A DNA stretch of 64,000 bases from Pseudomonadota bacterium (GTDB lineage Bacteria; Pseudomonadota; Gammaproteobacteria; Steroidobacterales; Steroidobacteraceae): assembly GCA_025355105.1 (NCBI GenBank), contig JANYAE010000115.1, forward strand, positions 52,004-116,003, read 5' to 3'. A model generated the notes under the pieces. The model saw only the letters and a program-made list of their open reading frames with translations, ran no database searches and was not told the origin of the DNA. The position numbers and the translations under genes are program-made. Below, in pieces: positions 1 to 9,520 of the stretch (its first letter is position 1; each line of letters begins with the position of its first letter).

Positions 1-797
1 ATGTACGGCTGCAGCCCGTCGCGGTCGGCCACCAGCACGCGCAGCAGTTCGGCACGGATCTCGCCCGCCGCGGCCTCGATGGCGTCGAGCCACGGGAAGT
101 CGGCGCGCTCGAAGAACTCGATTGCCGGCAGTTCCGGGAAGTGCATCCAGGTCGGCTGAGCAGGGAATACCCGCCGCCGGCCCAAGAGCGCCTCGAGGCA
201 CAGGTCCACGCGTCGTTGCCGGCCACCACCATGACGCTGGCGGATGGCGGCCAGCGGCTCCTCGAGCACGGCGTTCAGCGCCGCAACGTCCGCCGCCACC
301 ATCGCGCGAGCATGCTGCAGCGTCGCCTCGATGCCGGGCGGCAGCTGCGCGCCGGGCGGCAGCGAGTCGAGTGCGTTCTGGTACATGCGCGCCGCATTGC
401 GCGGCTCGCCGGTGTCCTCGAGGTAGGCGGCCTTCTGCAGCAGCGCCGACAAGTGCCGCGGCTCGAGCTCGAGCGCCTTCTCGAGCGCGCCGAGCTCCTC
501 AGTGCTCCGCCCGAGCGCCTTGAGGCTGCTGGCGAGATTCGCCCACAGCGCGGGGTGGCGCGGGTCGCCGGCAGTCGCGCGCACGAAGAGCGCATGGGCC
601 TGCTCGGCCGCCCCGCGCGCCAGCATCCGTACGCCGAGCGCGTTGAGCACCGCCGGATGATGCGGCGCCTGCTGCGCGAGGCGCGCCAGCAGCTGGTCCG
701 ACTCCATGATCCGGCCGCTCGCGGCCTCCGCGCGGCAGGCCTGCAGCAGGCGCACGATCGCCGCCTCGTCCAGCGGCGCGGGTAGGGCGGTGTTCAT
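1..797 (-). CDS. TPR / aspartyl-asparaginyl beta-hydroxylase family protein (3' part cut by window edge)
   Basis: This is an open frame from ATG at 797 to the left edge, 265 codons with no stop, so the C-terminus lies outside the window. The N-terminal ~150 residues are alanine/leucine-rich TPR-like helices. They are followed by a stretch (FFERADFPWLD near residue 236) that closely matches the complete paralogue at 5623-6951, where it opens the aspartyl/asparaginyl beta-hydroxylase domain. By family knowledge that domain is a 2-oxoglutarate/Fe(II) dioxygenase hydroxylating Asp or Asn side chains. The iron ligands would be in the missing part. A TACAAT hexamer at 841-836 could be its -10. It is divergent from the sulfotransferase at 1030. 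The substrate is unknown; co-location with TPR-sulfotransferases suggests peptide or protein modification. Confidence 0.72.
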   Translation of the reverse strand, partial: MNTALPAPLDEAAIVRLLQACRAEAASGRIMESDQLLARLAQQAPHHPAVLNALGVRMLARGAAEQAHALFVRATAGDPRHPALWANLASSLKALGRSTEELGALEKALELEPRHLSALLQKAAYLEDTGEPRNAARMYQNALDSLPPGAQLPPGIEATLQHARAMVAADVAALNAVLEEPLAAIRQRHGGGRQRRVDLCLEALLGRRRVFPAQPTWMHFPELPAIEFFERADFPWLDAIEAAAGEIRAELLRVLVADRDGLQPY

Positions 798-1029
798 GCA
801 GGCGGCCTCACGCGGTGCCTTGCGGCGCCGGGACGATTGTAGCGCGCGGGGCGGGACCGGTCTTCCGCCGCGCGCGTTGACTCACCCGCCCGACTCCGCT
901 TAGATGACGCGATCGCGCACCGGTCGTCCACGCGAGCCCAGCCCACGACTGGTGCGCTCGCCAGGGCGCCGCCCCGCCGCCGATCTGGAGTGATCCCTGA
1001 GCGCGAGTGCCAGTGTAGATCTCGAGCTG

Positions 1030-3018
1030 ATGCGCGCCGCCGCGATCCTCGACTCCGACCCGGTGGCTGCGGCCCGGCGCGCGAGCGACATCGTCGCCGC
1101 CGACCCGGCGCACAGCGGGGCGGCCTTGCTGCTGGCCGCTGCGCTGCGCCGGCTCGGCGATCCGCAACGGGCCGTCGCGGTGCTCGAGGCCACCGTGGCG
1201 GCGCATCCCGGGGTTCCCGTATTCCAGCTTGAGCTCGGTCGCGCCTGCGCGGCGGCTGGGCGGGGCGGCGCGGCCCTCGCGGCCTTTCGCAGCGCGGTCG
1301 CGCTCGATGCGGAGCTGGCCGACGGCTGGTGGGAGCTTGCGGCGCAGCTGTACGCCGCGGGCGACGCCGCGGGCGGCGACGCCGCCTACTCGAACTTCGA
1401 GCGCCGCATGCCAGATCCGCCCGGGCTGCAGGACATCCTCGCGGCGCTCGCCGATGGCCGCATCGATACCGCCGACGCGCTGCTTCGCGAGCGGCTGCAG
1501 CGGACTCCGGGTGAGGTGGCGGCGCTACGCCTCCGGGCGCAGGTCGCGATGCGACGCAACGACCTCGCCGCGGCCGAACGGCTGCTGGACGAGTGCCTCG
1601 AGCTCGCACCGGGATTTGCGCGCGCCCGCTACGACCTCGCCTGCGTGTACTTTTCGCAGCAGCGGCCGCAGGAGGTGCTGGCGCTCCTCGAACGGCTGCT
1701 GGCGCTCGACCCCGCGCACTGGGCGTGCCGCATCCTGAAGGCGCGGACCCTGCGACTTGTCGACCGCATGGGCGAGGCGATCGCGCTGCTGGAAAGCGCG
1801 GTTGCGCAGCATCCGGAAGACGACGCCGCCTGGCTGCTGCTCGGTCACGTGCGGCGCGAGATCGGCGATCAGGCGCTGGCGATCGACGCCTATCGCCGCG
1901 CGCTTGCGCTGCGGCCTGATTCGGCGGAGGTCTACTGGAGCCTCGCGAACCTCAAGACCGTGCCCCTGGAGGCTGCGGACGTCGACGCGATGCGCCAGTT
2001 GCTGACGCGCGGCGCCTTGTCCGGCGTCGACCGCGAGCGCCTCGAGTTCGCGCTCGGCAAGGCGCTCGAGGATGAGCGCTGCTACGCCGAGTCGTTCGCG
2101 CACTACGCGCGCGGCAACGCGCTGCATCGCGCGACCAACGGCTACGACGCGGACGCGGCCAGCGCGGCGGTGCAGCGCGCGCGGACGCTGTACACGCCGG
2201 ACTTCTTCCGTGAGCGGGACGGCTGGGGCAGCGCGCGCCCGGATCCGATCTTCATCGTCGGCGTGCCGCGCTCCGGGTCGACGCTGCTTGAACAGATGCT
2301 GGCCAGCCACCCGCGGGTCGAGGGGACGCGCGAGCTTTCCGAGCTGTCGGCGATCGTCTCCGAGCTCTGCGCACGCGCCGAGGCGGGCGCGGCTCTGGCC
2401 CATCCGGATCTGGTGGCGGGCCTCGGGCGCGGGGAGATCGAGGCTGCGGCCGAGCGCTATCTCGAGCGCACCCGGATTCATCGGCCGCTCGGCAGGCCGC
2501 GTTTCATCGACAAGATGCCGGCCAATTTCAGCCACGTCGGCCTGATCCGCCTGATGTTCCCGAACGCCTCCATCGTCGACGCGCGCAGGCATCCGCTCGC
2601 CTGCGCGTTTTCCTGCTACAAGCAGCTGTTCGCCTTCGGCGCCGCCTTCAGCTACGACCTGACGGAGCTCGGTCGGCACTTAAGCGACTACGCCGAGCTG
2701 ATGGCGCATTTCGACGTCGTGCTGCCGGGCTACGTGCACCGCGTCTACTACGAGCGCCTGGTCGCCGAACCGGAGGCCCAGCTGACGGCGCTGCTCCGCC
2801 ACTGCGGCCTGCCCTTCGACGCGGCGTGCCTGCGCTTCCACGAGAATCGCCGCGTCGTGCAGTCGGTCAGCTCCGAGCAGGTGCGGCGGCCGCTCTATTC
2901 CGAGGGCGTCGATCAGTGGCGCCACTACGAGCCGTGGCTGGGACCGCTCAAGGCGGCCCTTGGCGATCTCGTCGACCGCTATGCCGCGGTGGCGGAGCCG
3001 CCGCTGCCCCGGCGGTAG
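1030..3018 (+). CDS. TPR-containing sulfotransferase (subfamily A)
   Basis: The protein has 662 residues. About 380 N-terminal residues are TPR helical repeats, followed by a PAPS-dependent sulfotransferase domain. The 5'-phosphosulfate loop is visible as VPRSGSTLLEQM (about 412-423), and a 3'-phosphate-binding-like segment DARRHPLACAFSCYK begins near 517. Family knowledge: such domains transfer sulfate from PAPS to hydroxyls, including protein tyrosines; the acceptor here is unknown. No signal peptide is seen. The ATG at 1030 was chosen because an in-frame TGA sits at 991 and only a CTG (997) lies between. It resembles the gene at 7471-9048 in domain order and in its C-terminal ending (Q-W-R-H-Y near the end). 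It is followed by another TPR-sulfotransferase after a ~200-bp gap. Confidence 0.85.
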   Translation: MRAAAILDSDPVAAARRASDIVAADPAHSGAALLLAAALRRLGDPQRAVAVLEATVAAHPGVPVFQLELGRACAAAGRGGAALAAFRSAVALDAELADGWWELAAQLYAAGDAAGGDAAYSNFERRMPDPPGLQDILAALADGRIDTADALLRERLQRTPGEVAALRLRAQVAMRRNDLAAAERLLDECLELAPGFARARYDLACVYFSQQRPQEVLALLERLLALDPAHWACRILKARTLRLVDRMGEAIALLESAVAQHPEDDAAWLLLGHVRREIGDQALAIDAYRRALALRPDSAEVYWSLANLKTVPLEAADVDAMRQLLTRGALSGVDRERLEFALGKALEDERCYAESFAHYARGNALHRATNGYDADAASAAVQRARTLYTPDFFRERDGWGSARPDPIFIVGVPRSGSTLLEQMLASHPRVEGTRELSELSAIVSELCARAEAGAALAHPDLVAGLGRGEIEAAAERYLERTRIHRPLGRPRFIDKMPANFSHVGLIRLMFPNASIVDARRHPLACAFSCYKQLFAFGAAFSYDLTELGRHLSDYAELMAHFDVVLPGYVHRVYYERLVAEPEAQLTALLRHCGLPFDAACLRFHENRRVVQSVSSEQVRRPLYSEGVDQWRHYEPWLGPLKAALGDLVDRYAAVAEPPLPRR

Positions 3019-3216
3019 AGGCCGAGCGGACAGTCGCGACGGCATCGAACGCACGCGGCCGCCGGGGCCGGACGCACTTTGCCCGCGACAGGAACGTACG
3101 GCCGTCCACGTCGTTCTGGCATCATCGGCGACAGGCTGGCACGGCGGCGGTCTGGAGCGCCGAGTTCACGCCGCTCAGCGGTGGCGGCGCCGCGACGTCC
3201 GGCACTGGAAGGGATG

Positions 3217-4845
3217 ATGGCACGCGACCTCGCCGCGGATCTCGAGATGCTACGCACGGTTCGCGCCTACGCGCAGAACCGCGACTGGACGCGGGCCGGC
3301 GCCATGGCCGAGCGGGCGCTCGCCGACGGCTTCGAGCACCCGCTGCTTTTCAACGTCGCGGCCACGCGACTCGAACAGGCGGGGCGCTTCGAGGAGGCGG
3401 TGCAACTGCTCGAGCGCGCGGTCACGATCGCACCCGACGACGTCGGCGTGCGCAACGCGCTGGCGATGGGCCTGCAGCGGGTCGGCAGGCCCGCGGACGC
3501 GCTGGGGCAGTCAGACGAGCTCCTGCGGCGCCACCCCGGCCTGGGCTTCGCGCACGCCAACCGCGCCAACGCGCTGCTCGCGCTCGGCTGGCTCGGTCAG
3601 GCGCGCGACGGCCACCTGCGCGCGCTGGCGCTCGAGCCGGGCAACGTCGCCGCGATGGCCGCGCTCGCCTCGATCGCCAGTCACCGCGGCCAGCACGACG
3701 AGGCGCGCGAATGGGCGACGAAGGTGCTGGTCCTGGTGCCGAACTTTCCGGACGCGGTGCTGAGCCTCGCCGCCGCGGAGCTGGCCGACGGCGCCCCCGG
3801 ACGCGCCGAGACGCTGCTGCGGCAGCTACTCGTCGACCCGCGCCTGGCGGCCATCGACTGGGCGCGGGCGCACGGACTGCTCGGCGACGTGCTGGATGCC
3901 GCCGGCAGCTACGAGGCCGCGTGGGCCGCGTATGCGGCCTGCAACGAGCGGCTGCAACGCATCCTCGACCGCTTCGCGGCCGATCCCGGCCCGCGGCGCT
4001 ACGCGCGCCGGCTCGGCGCGGCCTTCGCCGGCGCGGGCTGTCGCGACTGGAGCGCCAGCGCGCCGCCGGCGACGGTTTCGGCAGCTGAGCTCGGGCACGT
4101 GTTCTTGCTGTCGTTTCCCCGCTCGGGCACGACGCTGCTCGAGGTCGCCCTCGACGGCCATCCGCAGGTCGTGAGCCTGGACGAGCACGAATTGCTCACC
4201 GAGTCGGTCACGCGCTACCTGCGCGATTCGCCGTCGCTCGATGGGCTGCTGGCGGCCGACGCGCGCGAGATCGACACGCTGCGCGCCGCCTACTGGGAGC
4301 GCGTGCGACACGCAGGAGTCGACCCGGCTGGCAAGCTGTTCATCGACAAGCACCCGTTAAATACCTTGAAGCTGCCGCTGATCGCCCGGCTGTTTCCGCA
4401 TGCCAGAGTGCTGTTCGTGCGCCGCGACCCGCGCGACGTCGTGCTCGGCTGCTTTCGTCGCCGATTCAAGATGAATGCGGCGATGTACGAGCTGCTGACG
4501 CTGCCGGGCACGGCAGACTTCTATGACGCGGTCATGGAGTTCGCGGAGCTAGCGCAGCCGCTGCTGGGGCTGGAATGGCGAAACGTGCAGTTCGAGAGCC
4601 TGGTCGCCGACTTCTCCGGGCAGATGCGCGCCATCTGCGGATTCCTCGACCTCGAGCCGGCCGATGGCCTAGAGGACTTCGGTGCCCGCGCGCGGCTGCG
4701 CGAGCACGCGACGCCGAGCACCGCGCAGCTCGCTCGCGGCCTCGATCGAACGGGCGCTGGCCACTGGCGGTACTACGCATCGGCTCTGCAGCCGGTGCTG
4801 CCGCTGCTGGCCCGCTGGGTCGAGCGGTTCGGCTATCCGGCGTGA
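3217..4845 (+). CDS. TPR-containing sulfotransferase (subfamily B)
   Basis: The protein has 542 residues: TPR helices to about residue 270, then a sulfotransferase domain with the PAPS loop SFPRSGTTLLEVAL (F300-P301-R302-S303-G304). RRDPRDVVLGCFRRRF follows near residue 405 as the 3'-phosphate segment. The frame is open further upstream, but ATG 3217 (or 3214) matches the start of the paralogue at 12913 (both begin MARD) and has GGAAGG just before it. It shares long identical blocks with that paralogue, including FIDKHPLNTLKLPLIARLFP and TPSTAQLARGLD, so the two are recent duplicates now separated by about 8 kb. It ends convergently 19 bp from a 2OG oxygenase. The acceptor substrate is unknown. 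Confidence 0.85.
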   Translation: MARDLAADLEMLRTVRAYAQNRDWTRAGAMAERALADGFEHPLLFNVAATRLEQAGRFEEAVQLLERAVTIAPDDVGVRNALAMGLQRVGRPADALGQSDELLRRHPGLGFAHANRANALLALGWLGQARDGHLRALALEPGNVAAMAALASIASHRGQHDEAREWATKVLVLVPNFPDAVLSLAAAELADGAPGRAETLLRQLLVDPRLAAIDWARAHGLLGDVLDAAGSYEAAWAAYAACNERLQRILDRFAADPGPRRYARRLGAAFAGAGCRDWSASAPPATVSAAELGHVFLLSFPRSGTTLLEVALDGHPQVVSLDEHELLTESVTRYLRDSPSLDGLLAADAREIDTLRAAYWERVRHAGVDPAGKLFIDKHPLNTLKLPLIARLFPHARVLFVRRDPRDVVLGCFRRRFKMNAAMYELLTLPGTADFYDAVMEFAELAQPLLGLEWRNVQFESLVADFSGQMRAICGFLDLEPADGLEDFGARARLREHATPSTAQLARGLDRTGAGHWRYYASALQPVLPLLARWVERFGYPA

Positions 4846-4864
4846 GCCGCCGAGTCTGGCGCCG

Positions 4865-5533
4865 CTACGGCGCCGATTCGGACAGCGTGAACCAGCAGTT
4901 GAAGGCGATCGTGATGCGCTCACCCTCACCCTCGAAGGGCTTGACGTCGTGCAGCAGGTAGGACGGGAAGATCACCAGCTGCCCGGCCTGCAGCTTGACG
5001 CTGCGGATCTGCACGCCGAACGGCGGCGGGATCCGAGCGATCGCGGCGTCGAGGTACATCGCGCTCGGCAGCATCGGATTGACGAGCGTCAGCGCGCCGC
5101 TCTCGGGCTTGCCGGCGTCGTGCTGTCCCGGGTCGACGCAGTAGACGCCGCTCCATGAAGCGTTCGGGTGGTTGTGCAGGCCGAAGTAGCCGCCGCGCCG
5201 CGTCACGTGCACCCAGGCATCGTTGTAGATCTGCAGCCGCTGGACGGTTGCGAGGTCGTAGCCGTTGAGCTGCCCGATCACGGCGAGCAACTGGTCCCAG
5301 CAGTGGCGTTTCAGTTCCTGGATTGCAGGGTCCGGATCGCGAAACAGGTCGAAATGGCTTTCGTAGACCGGCGCGTTGCGCTGGGTCAGCGGCCGCGGAT
5401 TGGCGCCGGCGACACCGCGACCTTCCTGTGCGAGCGCGAAAACTCGCAGCGCCGCGTTCAGGCGCGCGGGGTCCGGATGATGGCTGAAGGCGAAGGGCAC
5501 GGCGAACAGCGGCAGGATTTCGGGCGCGGGCAT
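4865..5533 (-). CDS. Putative 2OG-Fe(II) oxygenase (TIGR02466-type)
   Basis: The 222-residue protein has a double-stranded beta-helix dioxygenase pattern. The proposed Fe(II) ligands are in GLHNHPNASWSGVYCVD (H120 and/or H122) and FPSYLLHDVKPFEGEGERI (H195). R206 in the same stretch is the likely 2-oxoglutarate carboxylate ligand. Length and motif order fit the small uncharacterised 2OG-Fe(II) oxygenase family known as TIGR02466. There is no signal peptide, so it is probably cytoplasmic. It is divergent from the TPR-hydroxylase at 5623 and convergent with the sulfotransferase ending at 4845, placing a third hydroxylase-type enzyme in the island. The substrate is unknown; hydroxylation of a peptide or the receptor ligand is inference. 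Confidence 0.8.
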   Translation of the reverse strand: MPAPEILPLFAVPFAFSHHPDPARLNAALRVFALAQEGRGVAGANPRPLTQRNAPVYESHFDLFRDPDPAIQELKRHCWDQLLAVIGQLNGYDLATVQRLQIYNDAWVHVTRRGGYFGLHNHPNASWSGVYCVDPGQHDAGKPESGALTLVNPMLPSAMYLDAAIARIPPPFGVQIRSVKLQAGQLVIFPSYLLHDVKPFEGEGERITIAFNCWFTLSESAP

Positions 5534-5608
5534 GGGCGACCTCGGTCAGCGGCGGCGTGGACGGTCGCTGGCGATTCTAGCCGGTGCGGGGCCTGCCGAT
5601 CCGGGCGC

Positions 5609-5614
5609 TATACT
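5609..5614 (+). promoter_or_regulatory. -10-like hexamer, leaderless arrangement
   Basis: TATACT lies in GC-rich surroundings, 8 nt before ATG 5623. A transcript starting at the usual distance would begin at or next to the start codon. No convincing -35 is seen. Confidence 0.4.
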
Positions 5615-5622
5615 TCTGGCGT

Positions 5623-6951
5623 ATGAGCAGACTCCCGGACGCCGTCGCCGGCCGACCGACGCCGGCAGAGCAACACGTGCTCGCGCTGATGTCCGCCTGC
5701 GACCGGGCGCTCGCCGAGCGCTGCGACGCCGATGCCGCGCGGGCGTTGCGCGAGGCGGAGGCGATCCTGCCGGACCACCCGCTGGTGCTCCACGAGCGCG
5801 CGCGTCGGGCGCTCGGGGCCGGCGATCCCCGCGCAGCCCGTGCGCTGCTCGAGCAGGTCGTCGCCCGAGCGCCGGGCCACCCGCCGTTCTGGCTGAGCCT
5901 CGCCGACGTCCTCAGGGTGCTGGCCTACGCCGACGAGGAACTTGCCGCGCTCGAGCAGGTGCTCAAGCTCGAGCCGGTCCACCCGCTCGCGCTGCTGCGC
6001 AAGGGCGCGCTGCTCGACCGCATGGGCAAGCGCCGCAGCGCCGTCATGACTTACGGCAACGCGCTCGCCACGCTCAAGCCCGAGCTGCGCCTGCCGCCGG
6101 CGATCGAGGCGCTGGCCGCCGAGGCGCGCCGGCGCGTCGCCGAGGGTGCGGCTGAGCTCGACTCAGTGATCGCGCAGCGGATCGGGCCGCTCCGTGCTGG
6201 CCGGGACTTGAGCGAACGACGCCGCTTCGAGCGCTGCATGGACCACCTGCTCGGTCGCGCGCAGGTTCACCATCCGCAGCCCTCGTTCATGCTGTTTCCC
6301 TACCTCAGCAATTTCGAGTTCTACGAGCGCGGCGACTTCCCGTGGCTCGACTCGATCGAGGCGGCCACCGACGCAATCCGCGAGGAGTGCCTCGGCGTTC
6401 TCAGCGACGACGCCGCCGGCATCAGGCCGTACGTCGCCTACCGCGACGGCGTGCCGCTCGCGCAGTGGGCGGAGCTCAACAACTCGCGTCGCTGGGGCGC
6501 GTACTTCCTGTGGAACCAGAGCGAGCGCGTCGAGGATCACATCGCGCGCTGTCCACGCACGGCGGCGGTGCTCGCGGCGGCGCCGCGCGTCGACATCCCG
6601 GGACGCGGGCCGACGGCGTTCTTCTCGATCCTCGACGCGCGCACCCGGATCCCGCCGCACCATGGCGCGACCAACACGCGCCTCACGGTGCACGTGCCGC
6701 TGGTGGTGCCGCCGGGCTGCGGCTTCCGCGTCGGCAGCGACAGCCGCGAATGGGCGGTCGGCTCGGCGTGGGTGTTCGACGACACCGTCGAGCACGAGGC
6801 CTGGAACGGCTCCGACCTGCCGCGCGCGATCCTGATTTTCGATATCTGGCACCCGCAGCTGACCGCGCTCGAACGTGACCTCGTGCGCGAGACGACCGTG
6901 GCGCTGGCCGACTACTACGGCGCCGAGGGCATGCCCTCGATGGAGCTATGA
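5623..6951 (+). CDS. TPR / aspartyl-asparaginyl beta-hydroxylase family protein
   Basis: The protein has 442 residues. The N-terminal ~200 residues are TPR-like repeats, and the C-terminal ~230 form an aspartyl/asparaginyl beta-hydroxylase domain. Candidate iron ligands are H346/H347 (IPPHHGATNTRLTVHVP, with H357 also conserved-looking) and H391 in DDTVEHEAWNGSD. Family knowledge: 2OG/Fe(II)-dependent hydroxylation of Asp/Asn in peptides. The frame is open back to 5584, but ATG 5623 was preferred because TATACT lies 8 nt upstream. The paralogue at the left edge is truncated by the window. Its stop overlaps the start of the next gene (ATGA at 6948-6951), so the two are probably co-translated. 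The target is unknown; the island context suggests a secreted or outer-membrane polypeptide. Confidence 0.83.
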   Translation: MSRLPDAVAGRPTPAEQHVLALMSACDRALAERCDADAARALREAEAILPDHPLVLHERARRALGAGDPRAARALLEQVVARAPGHPPFWLSLADVLRVLAYADEELAALEQVLKLEPVHPLALLRKGALLDRMGKRRSAVMTYGNALATLKPELRLPPAIEALAAEARRRVAEGAAELDSVIAQRIGPLRAGRDLSERRRFERCMDHLLGRAQVHHPQPSFMLFPYLSNFEFYERGDFPWLDSIEAATDAIREECLGVLSDDAAGIRPYVAYRDGVPLAQWAELNNSRRWGAYFLWNQSERVEDHIARCPRTAAVLAAAPRVDIPGRGPTAFFSILDARTRIPPHHGATNTRLTVHVPLVVPPGCGFRVGSDSREWAVGSAWVFDDTVEHEAWNGSDLPRAILIFDIWHPQLTALERDLVRETTVALADYYGAEGMPSMEL

Positions 6952-7457
6952 ACATGCGACACCCCGTGACTGGCCGGTGGCGCGGGAGCGCGCGGCTTGC
7001 GGGCGCGGCGCTGCTCACGCTGGTCGCGACCGGCGCGTCGGCAGCCGACCGGCTCGCGCCACTGCTGGCGTGCCGAGCGCTAACCGACGACGCGGCCCGG
7101 CTCGCGTGCTTCGACCGCGAGAGCACAACGCTCGCCCCGGCGGTCGCGAAGCCGGCGCTGTCGCCGGAGCAGAAGTTCGGCCTCGATCCGCGCGCGCTGG
7201 CCGCCAAGGAAGCCGAGCAGGGCCAGCCGCGCTCGGACGTCGATGCGCTCGAGTCGAAGCTGGTCGCGGTGCGTGCCGCACCCGACGGGCGTCACGTGTT
7301 TACGCTCGACAACGGCCAGGTGTGGCGCCAGCTGCAGCCCGGCTCCGACCTGCTGCTCCAGGCCGGTGACGCGATCAAGATCGTGCGCGGCGCGCTCGGC
7401 TCGTTCCTGCTGACGGCGCCCGGGCCGCGCAGCTGCAAGGTGATGCGCGTCCGCTGA
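6948..7457 (+). CDS. Small secreted protein of unknown function
   Basis: The 169-residue protein has a clear signal peptide (hydrophobic LAGAALLTLVATGASAAD, cleavage likely after the ASA). A short Cys-containing segment follows (LLACRALTDDAARLACFD, two cysteines likely disulfide-bonded), then a C-terminal beta-rich region with FTLDNGQVWRQLQPG and a final Cys. This two-Cys plus beta arrangement recurs in uncharacterised proteobacterial periplasmic proteins. No enzymatic motif is seen. It overlaps the hydroxylase stop by 4 nt, so its product may belong to the same pathway. Function not assigned. Confidence 0.7.
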   Translation: MNMRHPVTGRWRGSARLAGAALLTLVATGASAADRLAPLLACRALTDDAARLACFDRESTTLAPAVAKPALSPEQKFGLDPRALAAKEAEQGQPRSDVDALESKLVAVRAAPDGRHVFTLDNGQVWRQLQPGSDLLLQAGDAIKIVRGALGSFLLTAPGPRSCKVMRVR

Positions 7458-7474
7458 GCCGGGCGCCGGCTCAG
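7454..7474. terminator. Hairpin containing both convergent stop codons
   Basis: Perfect 9-bp stem CTGAGCCGG / CCGGCTCAG with a GCG loop. The TGA of the upstream gene and the TGA of the opposite-strand gene both lie in the stem. There is no long U-tract; a bidirectional terminator is inferred. Confidence 0.5.
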
Positions 7475-9048
7475 TCGACGGCGATGCCGGCGGCCTCCAG
7501 CCGCTCGCGCAGCGGCCGCAGCCCCTCCGCGTAGTGCCGCCACTGCTCGAGGGACGAGTCGTACACGGGCTGGCGCACCTGCACCGAGCTCGCAGTCGTG
7601 ACTGCGCCTGCGGCGCTGTGGAAGTCGAGGCAGGCGGCCTCGAACGGCAGGCCGCAGTAGTCGAGCACCATCCGCGTCGTCGCCTCCTGCGAGCGCACGA
7701 TGTCCTCGTAGGCGACGTCCAGGATCCGTCCCGGCAGGATCCGTTGCCAGTGCGCCATCATTTCCCGGTAGCCGATGTAGAAATCGGCGAGCTCGCCGAG
7801 CTCGTAGGAAAACGAGAAGCCGCGCGTGAAGCGCGTCTTGAAGACCGCGTAGCACGCGGCGAGCGGCTGGCGCGTGAGGTGCAGGATCCTGGCATTCGGG
7901 AACGCCCGCAGGATCAGCGCGCAATAGAAGAAATTGGTCAACTGCTTGTCGCTGAAGCGCGGCCGGTCACCGCGCCACGGCCGCACGCGCGCCAGGTACT
8001 CGGCGGCGAGCTCCGCACCGTCCATGCGCCCAAGCAGCGCCGCGTACTCGTCGATCTCGAGGTCGACCGGCGGCCGGGTGCGCGCGATCACGCCGCCGAT
8101 GGCCTCGAACAGCACCGCGAGCTCGCCGCCGGAGTGCACCTGCGAGTGGCTGCCGAGGATGCGCTCCAGCAATGTCGTGCCGGTACGCGGCAGGCCGACG
8201 ACGAAGATCGGGCTCTCGCCGGTCGTGTCGGCGGCGAGCGGCTCGAGCGCCGGGAATTGGCCGACGATGCTCTGCATCATCCGCACGTCGCGGCGCACGT
8301 CGTAACGCAGGCGCGTGCGCTCGAGGCCGTTGCCCGCCCGCACGTGGCGCCAGCTGGCTTGGTAGTCGCCGAGATCCTCGTGTGACTTGGCCAGCGCAAA
8401 ATGCAGCGGTGCCGCGTACTCGGCGTCGGTCGGGTTGCGGGCGAGCGCGGCCTCGAGCGCCGCGACGGAGTTGTGCTCGGCACTCTGCCGCTGCAGCTCG
8501 CCGCGCGCCTTGAGCGCCTCGACCTCCATCGGGTTCAGCTCGAGCACCGCCTCGTAGTCGGCCGCCGCCTGCTCGAAATTGCCGAGGAAGCGCTGTGCCG
8601 CGGCGCGGTGTGAGCGCAGCTCCGGGTCCCGCGGCGCGGCGGCGATGGCGCGGTCGAACACCGCTACGGCCCGTTCGTACTGCGCGGCATGGTTGAAGAA
8701 CAGGCCGACGGCCGTCAGCGCCGCCGCATTGCTCGACGCCGCGGCGATCGCCGCCTCGGCTGCCGTGATCGCGTCGCCGCTGCGGCCGAGCGTCCACAAG
8801 CACTCGGCGCGATGCAGCTGGCACTCGAAGTCGTCAGGTCGCGCCGCGAGGCCGCCATCGATGAGCGCGAGCGCCTCGTTCTTTCGATCGATCAGCAACG
8901 CGACGAAGCTGCCGAGCAGCCAACCGGCCGTTTCGGTCGGCCACGCGGCGCGACAGGCCGCGGCCGCAGCCGCGGCGCGGCTCCAGTCCCGCACGTCCAT
9001 GCGCGCGGCGATCTCGCGCCTGAAATCCATCACGCTCGGCGTCGTCAT
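7471..9048 (-). CDS. TPR-containing sulfotransferase (subfamily A)
   Basis: The protein has 525 residues: TPR helices to about residue 240, then a PAPS-dependent sulfotransferase domain. The PAPS loop is GLPRTGTTLLERILGSH (P287-R288-T289-G290-T291-T292), followed by RFSDKQLTNFFYCALILRAF and a basic LTRQPLAACYAVFKTRF segment near residue 400. It resembles the enzyme at 1030-3018 more than the pair at 3217/12913. No signal peptide is seen. It is divergent from the TonB-dependent receptor, with a 545-bp region between, and convergent with the secreted protein at 6948. The acceptor is not known. Confidence 0.85.
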   Translation of the reverse strand: MTTPSVMDFRREIAARMDVRDWSRAAAAAAACRAAWPTETAGWLLGSFVALLIDRKNEALALIDGGLAARPDDFECQLHRAECLWTLGRSGDAITAAEAAIAAASSNAAALTAVGLFFNHAAQYERAVAVFDRAIAAAPRDPELRSHRAAAQRFLGNFEQAAADYEAVLELNPMEVEALKARGELQRQSAEHNSVAALEAALARNPTDAEYAAPLHFALAKSHEDLGDYQASWRHVRAGNGLERTRLRYDVRRDVRMMQSIVGQFPALEPLAADTTGESPIFVVGLPRTGTTLLERILGSHSQVHSGGELAVLFEAIGGVIARTRPPVDLEIDEYAALLGRMDGAELAAEYLARVRPWRGDRPRFSDKQLTNFFYCALILRAFPNARILHLTRQPLAACYAVFKTRFTRGFSFSYELGELADFYIGYREMMAHWQRILPGRILDVAYEDIVRSQEATTRMVLDYCGLPFEAACLDFHSAAGAVTTASSVQVRQPVYDSSLEQWRHYAEGLRPLRERLEAAGIAVD

Positions 9049-9369
9049 CGCGGGTCGTTCCTGCGCGTTGCGAGGGCGGCATGGTGCGGGCTTGGGCTCG
9101 GATCGTCCAGTCAGGGCCCGTGCACCGTTGTTGCTTTACGACAACATGTCGGCGCGGGCCAGCCATCGGGCCGGTCGCGACCCCCGTTCGGCGGTGCTGG
9201 CGGTTGCCTGGGCCTCCCCCGCAGCGGCATCCCGGCGCACCCGGCGGCTCGGGAATTGGCGGTCAATCGACTGTTTGACAGAACAATATTGGAAAATCGT
9301 CCGGCACGTCGTCGACGTTTCCATCACCGCTCTGAAATCGTGGCCGCTGCCGGGCGTCGCGGGACCACC

Positions 9370-9400
9370 TTGTGGTGACGTTCCGACACCGTGCTATATT
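9370..9400 (+). promoter_or_regulatory. Putative promoter of the TonB-dependent receptor
   Basis: TTGTGG (9370-9375) and TATATT (9395-9400) are separated by 19 bp. The -10 is good; the spacing is long. It predicts a 5' leader of about 185 nt. Confidence 0.4.
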
Positions 9401-9472
9401 GCGCGCATCGGCGAAATACCTAGAGACGCTCAAACGTCCGCCAGAGGGAGTTACCGCCTTGCGAGGCTCGTC

Positions 9473-9520
9473 GGGACCTGTGTCCCGGTGAGTGTCCCCG
9501 CAGGGATTGAGCTCCTGCGG
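9473..9520 (+). promoter_or_regulatory. Two hairpins in the receptor 5' leader
   Basis: GGGAC/GTCCC (9473-9477 with 9482-9486) is followed by the perfect 7-bp inverted repeat CCGCAGG/CCTGCGG (9498-9504 with 9514-9520). They lie between the putative promoter and ATG 9594. A regulatory role is inferred; no known riboswitch class was recognised. Confidence 0.3.

Noticed and set aside
9275..9280. TTGACA as receptor -35
   Set aside because: No -10 at 16-18 bp.
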